From positions 6,719,894-6,783,893 of the forward strand of contig NC_012873.2 in the NCBI RefSeq assembly GCF_000003195.3: DNA of 64,000 nucleotides, in the 5' to 3' direction. The notes beneath the pieces are model-generated. The model was not told the DNA's origin and did no database searches. It saw only the letters and a program-made list of their open reading frames with translations. Shown here piece after piece: positions 56,021-64,000 of the stretch. The translations under genes and the position numbers were made by a program. Origin of the DNA: Sorghum bicolor (taxonomy: Eukaryota > Streptophyta > Magnoliopsida > Poales > Poaceae). Every line of letters begins with the position of its first letter. Position 1 is the stretch's first letter.

Positions 56021-56675
56021 GAGCATCTCCAACAGTTTGCCAAATAAGGTTGCCATCTTTAAAAATTTGGTAAAACAATAAAATTTTATCTCCAACAGTT
56101 TGCTAAATGAGGTTGCTATTTTTAACAACTTGGTATTCCACCCCTCCGCGCGCGCATCTTTACGCGCGCGTATCTCACTTCGCATCGCGAGCTGCAGGCG
56201 TCTCACCGTCGGTACTGCTGTCAGGTGTCAGTTGATGCACAGCACCTTGCCGCCCTTGTGATGTTGCTGTCGGCTGTCAGGTGATGCACCACGCCTCGCC
56301 GTTGTCAGGTGTGCTGATGCTGCTGGTGGCCGGCAGTTTCTGCTTTGTTCCTGACGCGGATGCACTGATTTTGCTGCCTATTTATGAATGCGGATGCTCC
56401 TTGTTTCATGTTTCTGAATGCAAATCAAAATTTTCATAAGACAATAAACATTGTGGACATTTATTCTACTAAAAACTGAATGAAATATAAATCTAGATAA
56501 TATGCAGGTTCTTTAAGTTGGGAACAGTAGGTCGTGGGCCTATTTTTTAAAAGTTTACTAAGTTAAAATAGCAAACTATTGGAGAGAGTCCGTTTTTTCA
56601 CTTGCCATATATTTTAGGGAGTTGACAAATCACAATATTTGCTAAGTGAATTTTAGCAAACTGTTGGAGATGCTC
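56021..56675. mobile_element. PIF/Harbinger-like TIR element
   Basis: GAGCATCTCCAACAGTTTGC on the left is inverted at the right (GCAAACTGTTGGAGATGCTC), with TAA on both sides (56018-56020 and 56676-56678). The TIR theme is repeated near 56090 (ATCTCCAACAGTTTGCTAAA) and near 56570. The core is moderately GC-rich and without a domain. Confidence 0.75.
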
Positions 56676-56699
56676 TAAATAGGTTCTCTTTTGAGCTTA

Positions 56700-56942
56700 G
56701 GTCTTGTTTAGTTCACACAAAAAACCAAAATATTTTAAAGATTTTTCGTCACATCGAATTTTGTGACACATACATGAAACAACAAAATATAGTTAAAAAC
56801 AAAAACTAATTATACAGTTTGCCCGTAAATCACGAGATGAATCTTTTGAGCCTAGTTAGTCCATGATTAGATAATAATTGATAAATAAAAATGAAAGTGC
56901 TACAATACACAAAACCAAAAAATTTTGAGAACTAAATAATGC
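56700..56942 (+). mobile_element. Tourist-like MITE (GGCCTTGTTTAGTT family)
   Basis: GGTCTTGTTTAGTTCACAC on the left, a degraded GAACTAAATAATGC on the right, TTA before it. The inner GATGAATCTTTTGAGCCTAG is preserved. Confidence 0.65.
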
Positions 56943-57635
56943 ATCATCGGTTAAATATGTTAGTCATTCAGTAGTATTTTTTCTCACAATAAATAATAGT
57001 ACTTTCAGTCATGGTTTATTAGACAAACGAACATGCTCATAATCATGCTCTAGGTTCAAAAAATAATAATAATCGTACTCTAAATATTTGGTCATAAAAT
57101 CCACTTAATTTTCCCCTGATCCGCACACAATGGACCCCAATCATAGCTTCAGTTTAGAATAATAATGTAACTCTAAATATTTCATCATAGACCCCATATT
57201 ATTTTTAAAATATCATCGTTGAAATTGCTGGAGAGAGAAGTCGTTGGCCCGAGGTCGTGTTGAACCTCCTTTATTGACTTGGAGTCCCAATAATCAAATG
57301 CCAAATAGCGTGCCACATGTGTTGTCTGTTAGTATTACTCTATAAATTTAACTCATCATTTGCGGTGGAGATTGTACTCCCTCGCTAGACTTCATTTTTC
57401 AAGTTTAAAAATAGCAACAAAACTTATGACACTAAATTAATATTATTAATATGCTATAAAATATATTTTATATAATACGGCTATTAGAATAATGTACGTA
57501 TTCAACTATTCATGCGTGATGGCAGATGGAGCATAATCTCGTCAATGCTAGTCAGCCTGATAGGCTGTGCTACTTCTGGTGGGCTGGTGGCTGCATTGTG
57601 GGGGCCGTGAGGTTTGGACAAATGCTATATCCACA
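56943..57635. other. Intergenic, nothing recognised
   Basis: AT-rich with no ORF that resembles a protein. Confidence 0.4.
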
Positions 57636-58709
57636 GGAAAAAGTCTATCTTTTGTCTCTCACTTCACAAAAGTTTGTTTTTCCTCTCTCAACTCCAAAAC
57701 CATACAAACAACCTCATCAACTTTTCAAATCATGCATTTTACCTCTCTGGAGCGGTTTCGAAAACGGTGTTGATACAGTGAATGGTGATTTTGCTACAGT
57801 GAGTCAGTGACAGTGGTTTTGTCTTTTTCTTTTTTTAATTATTTCACCTAAATCTTTGAAAAATCATAGTAAATCACAGACAAATTATAAAATGGAAAAT
57901 CTATTTTTTTCACTCCACATAAGTAGATCTACACAGTAAACATATAATATGGTATCATTGAGTACAAAATTTTTGCAATAAAGGTTTTGTCTTTTTATTT
58001 TTTATTTTTTTGGCTGGACTTTGAAAAATCATAGTAAATCATAGAAAAAAAATCATAAAATAGAAAAATCTAATTTGTTGAACTCCACATGAGTATATAT
58101 ACACAATGAACATCTAACATGGGTATGCTTTAGGCTGACAGAATAATTATAGAAGCTACAACTATGAATTATTTCAATTAATTACAGAAAAACATAGATC
58201 TAAAGCTACAACAAAAAACTGTACTAAAGCATATGATATTACATATTTACTGTGTAGATATGCTCATGTGGAGTCTAACAAAATTTGATTTTCTATTTTA
58301 TGATTTTTATGTCATTTGCTATGATTTTTTTTAAAATATTTAGTCAAAATAAACAAAGAAAAGACAAAACCTTTATAGCAAAAAACTTTATATTAAAGCA
58401 TACCATATTATATGTTAATTTTGTAGATCTACTTACGTAGAGTCCAACAAAATTTAATTTTCTATTCTATGATTTTTTCTGTGATTTACTATGATTTTTC
58501 AAAGATTCAGCCAAATAAATATATAAAAAAAGATAAAACCACCATCACGGTAGCAAAACCACCGTTCACTATAGAAAACCGTCTTTCAAACCGCTCCAGG
58601 AAGGTAAAATGCACGGTTTAAAAATTTGAGAGATGTGATTTGCCTAGTTTTGGAGTTGGAGAAAAACGGACTTTTGTAAAAATTGGGGGAGAAAAAGTAG
58701 ACTTCTTCC
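57636..58709. mobile_element. Foldback element with arms of about 500 bp
   Basis: The two halves are inverted copies of each other. GGAAAAAGTCTATCTTTTGT at the left answers the complement of GAAAAAGTAGACTTCTTCC at the right, and TGAAAAATCATAGTAAATCA (left) answers TGATTTACTATGATTTTTCA (right). Within each arm a roughly 200-bp block (TTTTGTCTTTTTCTTT through the CTCCACATAAGTAGATCTAC region) occurs twice. There is no coding capacity. Long arms suggest a foldback or MULE-like MITE. No certain target duplication. Confidence 0.7.
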
Positions 58710-58829
58710 ACCAAGATAATACTACTATCCCTAGTACTGTTATGATGAATACCTATTGCTCTTGCTGCTACATACCGTAGGAGTAGTACTACACAAATGT
58801 TTTTTTTTAAAAAAAAATTAAACTTTTAT

Positions 58830-59578
58830 TGTATTGGAAACAAGTAACCGAGATGGAGATATGTTAGTGATATGCTCACGCCTAGGGATAGCGTGAGACA
58901 AGTCGTTGTGGCCCGATCTTCTCGTAGGATTCGCGAACTTGATAACTTGTCGCTGCGTGACCTGGTGAAGAGGCAGTGCACCGCGAGGCTGTCCACGCGA
59001 CGAACTACCGAGACAATCACCCTTCCACGTACCGACGAACAGCCCACGCAATCACGCCGTATAGACGTGAAGGCACAAACTGGATGAACCGCAGTTCGGC
59101 GTTCTACAACTCCCTCAGGAATCGAAAGAACAAGTTTTGCAAGCCTCTCAAGACTCACGCATAAACAAAACTCCACGATTTTGTGTATTCTGAATTTTAA
59201 CCAAGCAAGATGTGTCCTTTCATTGTCTAGTACAAGAGATATATATAGATAGGGGCGTTCAGCTTTGAATACATGACAGCATGCACATCCACTAGTGGAT
59301 TTCGTGGCTGGTTCGCGCGTCTTCTCAGCTTCTGGCAGCAGTTACTAAAATGAGCATAACTCTTTATTGGGAAGTCTAAATAATGAACCGTTTGATGGGC
59401 TGCAACATAGACTTAAAGATGCTTTCATCCATCTGTAGAATGCCACGTAACTCCTTGTATTCTGTCCGTGGTGATGCTTGGAATTTGTACCATGGGTCAG
59501 CCATCTAGCTTCTGGTTGCCTTCTCATGCAGAAGTAATGAACCACCATTTTATTTATGCACACGATAGGCTTCTTGGT
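58830..59578 (-). repeat. Probable 3' LTR region of the minus-strand gypsy element
   Basis: Lies directly after the polyprotein stop, in the position of the 3' LTR. A TATA-like CTATATATATCTCT (minus strand, near 59245) and a CAATAAAAG signal near 58829 fit a promoter and polyadenylation site. The matching 5' LTR is outside the window, so exact ends cannot be set. Confidence 0.45.
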
Positions 59579-62500
59579 TCAGATGTCCAAAGGCTTGAAT
59601 CCATCTTCATCCCATGCTGGTTCATACCCTCCATCATTCCTAAGGACATTGAAACAAGAACTCAAAAGTATAGGATCATTCAACATAAACTGATTATTAA
59701 ACATAAGGTTAGCGTTCACCTGAGAATGAATTTCCTTCTCCAATTGTTTAGCTCTACTTCTTGTAATTGGACCACTTATATCAAGTGGAGTTTCATTTGA
59801 AGATGAATGAATGCTAGGGATGTCCTCATCAGCCTCCCCCTCTTGAGAAGGAGTCGTCCTCGACTCAGGCTCACCAACAAATGGAAGCAAGTCTTTGACA
59901 TTGAATGTTGGACTAACATTGGAATATTCAGGTGGCAGCTCAATTTTGTATGCATTATCATTTATCTTTTTTAGAACCTTGAATGGACCATCACCTCTAG
60001 GTGATAACTTACTCTTACGTTGTTGGGGAAATCGATCCTTGCGTAGATGCAACCACACGAGGTCACCGGGCTGAAATGTAACCTTCTTCTTACCTTTGTT
60101 CGCTTGCTTTGCATATTGTGCTGATTTCTTCTCAATATTTCTTCTTGTCTCATCATGTAGCTTCTTGATAAAGTTGGATCTCTTCGCTGCATCCAAGTTA
60201 ACTTGTTCCTGTAATGGTAAAGGCAAAAGATCCATGGGAGTATGTGGCTTAAAACCATAAACAATTTCAAATGGACAAAAATTTGTTGTGGAATGTAGTG
60301 CCCTATTATAAGCAAATTCGACATGTGGAAGACATTCTTCCCACTGCTTCAAATTCTTTTTTAGCACGGCACGCAGCATGGTGGACAGGGTACGGTTGAC
60401 AACTTCAGTTTGCCCATCCGTTTGTGGGTGACAAGTGGTGGAAAATAACAACTTCGTGCCAAGTTTAGCCCATAATGTCTTCCAAAAATAGCTCAGGAAT
60501 TTTGTATCTCGGTCTGAAACAATAGTCTTTGGCACTCCATGTAAACGAACAATCTCCCTGAAAAACAAATCAGCAACGTGTGAAGCATCATCGCTCTTGT
60601 GACATGGAATAAAATGTGCCATTTTTGAGAAGCGATCAATAATAACGAAGATAGAGTCCCTCCCCCTCTGAGACCTTGGTAATCCCAGAATAAAATCCAT
60701 GGATATATCTTCCCAAGGTACAGTTGGGATTGGTAATGGAGTATAGAGACCATGGGGATTAAGGCGGGACTTAGCTTTCAAGCAGATTATGCAGCGCTCG
60801 ACATGTCGTTGAACATCACGTCGCATATGTGGCCAAAAGAAATGATCAGAGAGCATGTCCAATGTCTTTTTGATGCCAAAATGACCAGCTAAGCCACCAG
60901 CATGTGCTTCCTGTAAAAGAACTTGACGAATCGAGCAGGCTGGAATGCATAGTTGTTAGTTCGAAATAAAAAATCATCATGTACATAATACTTGTCCCAG
61001 CCTTTTCTAGCAATGCAATGAGAGAAAGGTTCTTTAAAATCAGAATCAGTTGCATAGAGTGTTTTAATGGATTCCAAACCAAGCACTTTTGTATCTAATT
61101 GTGTAACCAAACCACACCTGCTTGACAAAGCATCTGCAACAATGTTATCTTTACCACGCTTATGTTTAACAACATACGGAAATGTTTCTATGAACTCGAT
61201 CCATTTAGCATGTCTACGATTCAGTTTGCCTTGACTTTTTAAATATTTCAAAGCTTCATGATCAGAATGGATGACAAATTCTTTAGGTAACAAATAATGT
61301 TGCCAAACTTCCAAAACTCGAACTAAGGCATAAAGCTCTTTATCATAGACAGAATAATTCAGATGTGGACCATTTAACTTTTCAGAAAAGTAGGCAATAG
61401 GTTTACCTTCTTGAAGTAGCACACCTCCAATGCCAATACCACTTGCATCACATTCAATCTCAAAAGTCTTACCGAAGTTAGGTAGCTGCAGCAGTGGTGC
61501 TTCACAAAGCTTTCTTTTTAACTCTACAAAGGCTTGCTCTTGGTCATCTCCCCATTTGAATGGAACATCCTTCTTTGTCAAGTTGTTAAGTGGTGCAGCG
61601 ATCGTGCTGAAATCTTTAACAAATCGTCGATAGAAACCTGCAAGACCATGGAAACTTCGAATTTGGCTCACATTTGTAGGAGTAGGCCAATCCTTTATTG
61701 CCTTAACCTTCTCTTCATCAACCTGGATGCCATCTGCAGTCACAACAAAACCAAGAAAAACAACACGATCTGTGCAAAATGTGCACTTAGCAATGTTGGC
61801 ATACAATTTCTCTTCCCTCAAAACAGCAAGTACTTGATGGATATGATCAAGATGTTCATCAAATGATTTGCTATAGATCAGAATATCATCAAAATAAACA
61901 ACTACAAACTTGCCAATGAAAGCTCGTAAAACATGATTCATTAAGCGCATAAAAGTTGAAGGAGCATTTGTCAAGCCAAAGGGCATCACAAGCCATTCAT
62001 ACAAGCCAAATTTGGTTGTAAATGCTGTCTTCCATTCATCACCAATTTTCATGCGAATTTGGTGATAGCCACTGCGTAAATCAATCTTGGTGAAAATAGT
62101 TGAGCCGCTCAATTCATCTAACATGTCATCAAGCCTAGGAATGGGATGGCGATATCGTACAGTTATAGCATTAATGGCACGACAATCGACACACATGCGC
62201 CAAGATCCATCTTTCTTAGGGACCAAAAGTACTGGAACAGCACAAGGTGATAGAGATTCACGAACATACCCTTTGTCCAAAAGCTCTTTTACCTGTCGCT
62301 GAATTTCTTTGGTTTCTTCAGGATTAGCACGGTAGGCTGGACGATTGGGAAGAGAAGCTCCAGGTACCAAATCGATTTGATGCTCAATACCACGGAGTGG
62401 AGGAAGGCCAGCTGGTACCTCATCAGGAAAAACATCTTCAAAGTCCTGTAAGAGATCAAGAACAGCACTAGGCAGCGATGAAGGTAAATCGTTAGTTGAA

Positions 62501-63958
62501 AGTAGGACCTCCTTGTGCAAGAGCACAAAGAATGGGGCTGTGGTGTTCCTCACTTCTCTCAAATCACTCCTGCTCACAAATAAGCACTCATTTTGGTGGT
62601 GTTGTTTTGTAGTGGAAAGAGGCTTTATGTGGCTAGATTGGTTAGAAGTCTCTCCCTTACTAGTGTTGGCAGCCTCACTCAATTTTCTTTTGTCAGATTC
62701 TTCTTTTTTCATGCGAGCCACATCTGAAGCATAGATCTCTTCTGGAGATAATGGAACAAGAACCACCTTCTTGTCGTTGTGGATGAAAGTATACTTGTTA
62801 GACCGCCCAAAGTGCACCGAATCCACATCAAACTGCCATGGACGACCCAACAGCAAATGGCATGCTTGCATGGGTACAATATCACAATCAACCTCACCAT
62901 GATAGTCACCAATGGAGAAAGACAAACGAACCATGGATGAGACCTTCACTGTCCCTGAATTATTCAGCCACTGCATATGGTAAGGGTGTGGATGGCGGCG
63001 TGTTGGTAGGCCAAGCTTCTCAACAAGCAAGGCACTAACAATATTATTGCAGCTCCCACCATCTATGATGAAACGACACACTTGACCTTTCACTTTGCAT
63101 CGGGACTGAAACAAATTATGACGTTGTCCTTGTTCAGCAGCAACAAACTGAGTGAAAAGAACTCTTCTAACCACCAAATAAGGAGATGATCTATTCATTT
63201 TAGAAGGCTCCAAATCAGGAAAAATCAGCAAGCAACTCATCAAAATCAGCACTAGTAATCTCATTAGAATATGGAGAAATAACATCTTCTATCATGTCAC
63301 TGGGAGCAAAAGTTAGAATAGGTTGAATAGCTAAACAATTCAGACCTAGCTCAAAAGTACCATCCTCAGCTGAATACTCACAAGTGTCAAGAGTATGATC
63401 TGCAAAGACATTGTGAAACTTGTCCTCCTCTTCACTTTGTGAATCATATGAACCATCAGCAAGGGCAATAATCGTACGACGATTGGGACATTCAGCTTGC
63501 TTATGCCCATGACCACCACACTTAAAACACTCAATCTTGCTTGTATGCCTTGGGGCTGCAGTAGCAGAGGAGCTGGACTGAGTAGAGCTTACAGCTTTGC
63601 CTTTGGAATCAAAATGTTTGGAAGAAGTTGCACGAGATGTAGGTGTGTGCACCCCTGACCCGTGCTGCTGTGACTGGCGCCATGAAGTAGCACTATTATG
63701 AGCTGAAAATGAAGCACGATCTTTATAAGATCCAGCAAGTTGTCGTTCTGCCCTTTTTGCAAAATGTACCAACTCAGTGAGACATGTGTAGTTTGTCATA
63801 TCCACTTTATCAGTAATGGGCTTATTGAGGCCAACCAGAAATCGAGCCATTGTGGATTCCTCATCTTCAGTTATCCCTGTACGAAGTAAACACATTTCCA
63901 ATTCTTGAAAATATTCATCAACAGTACGAGTACCTTGCACAAGACGTTTTAGCTTCAA
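59579..63958 (-). pseudogene. Gypsy gag-pol polyprotein with frame breaks
   Basis: Three open frames cover it. Gag (63215-63958) has a retrotransposon gag core (LVQGTRTVDEYFQELEM) and the knuckle CFKCGGHGHKQAEC. Protease-RT-RNase H (60889-63285) shows [12 protein letters not shown], in which the usual D-[ST]-G is [15 protein letters not shown] blocks [15 protein letters not shown] and [11 protein letters not shown]; and RNase [14 protein letters not shown] with the [11 protein letters not shown] segment. Integrase (59579-60862) has HHCC remnants (CIICLKAK), the DDE residues within [17 protein letters not shown] and GQTEVVNR, and a C-terminal [14 protein letters not shown]. Frame changes lie near 63220, in a T run at the gag/protease border, and near 60955, before the integrase. 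The second clearly breaks pol. The first could be a mutation or, less likely, programmed slippage. Confidence 0.88.
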
Positions 63959-64000
63959 ATGTAGATCACGAGAGTAATATGCAGGAACAAAACGACGTCG

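Larger units (their letters stand above)
58830..64000 (-). mobile_element. Ty3/gypsy LTR retrotransposon, chromovirus-like, 5' end beyond window
   Basis: Gag, protease, RT, RNase H and integrase follow each other on the minus strand in gypsy order. The gag N-terminus, primer site and 5' LTR lie past 64000. The C-terminus after integrase carries [12 protein letters not shown], a motif I associate with chromoviruses of the CRM/Reina group. No clear chromodomain was seen. Clade is tentative. Confidence 0.85.

Overview
The window is nuclear DNA of a grass, most likely an Andropogoneae species such as sorghum. The evidence is large GC-rich monocot-style exons beside AT-rich repeats, at least eleven copies of the GGCCTTGTTTAGTT Tourist-like MITE, Stowaway-type MITEs, and Ty1/copia and Ty3/gypsy elements. 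The species itself is inferred. There is no CRISPR, operon or prokaryotic signal.

Layout. 1-6776 is a non-autonomous Ty3/gypsy-type element: 3' part of the 5' LTR, tRNA-Asp primer site, two decayed retropepsin modules, no reverse transcriptase, full 3' LTR. 6.8-21 kb holds no convincing gene. It is packed with MITEs, PIF/Harbinger-like TIR elements with GC-rich cores, a roughly 100-bp tandem array, ACCGA-rich blocks and a solo LTR. 21.75-28.5 kb has an intact DUF868 gene, then two tandem copies of a nuclear gene for mitochondrial ribosomal protein bL12. The second copy carries along the last codons of the DUF868 gene. 30.9-37.5 kb is a CC-NB-ARC (NLR-type) pseudogene split by a 5.1-kb Ty1/copia element with a GACGC target duplication.

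37.9-39.4 kb (minus strand) is an eight-exon gene for a thylakoid-lumen FKBP isomerase, whose exons I could join in frame. A tRNA-Leu(AAG) gene lies divergently about 110 bp from its start codon. 40-48 kb is intron-rich or decayed sequence with partly resolved minus-strand exons, a LINE 3' remnant and a GC-rich minisatellite. 48.8-49.3 kb is an inverted pair of MITEs. 50-55.5 kb holds two convergent F-box genes, one with a 2.15-kb 5'-UTR intron hosting a TIR element. 56-58.7 kb has further MITEs and a 1.07-kb foldback element. 58.8-64.0 kb is the 3' half of a frameshifted Ty3/gypsy element on the minus strand, which runs off the window.

The host genes look like unrelated housekeeping or regulatory genes rather than a pathway. 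The biology of interest is how repeats and duplications have reshaped them: a gene-plus-neighbour-tail duplication, a resistance-type gene broken by a retrotransposon, and several hairpin-forming MITE arrangements.
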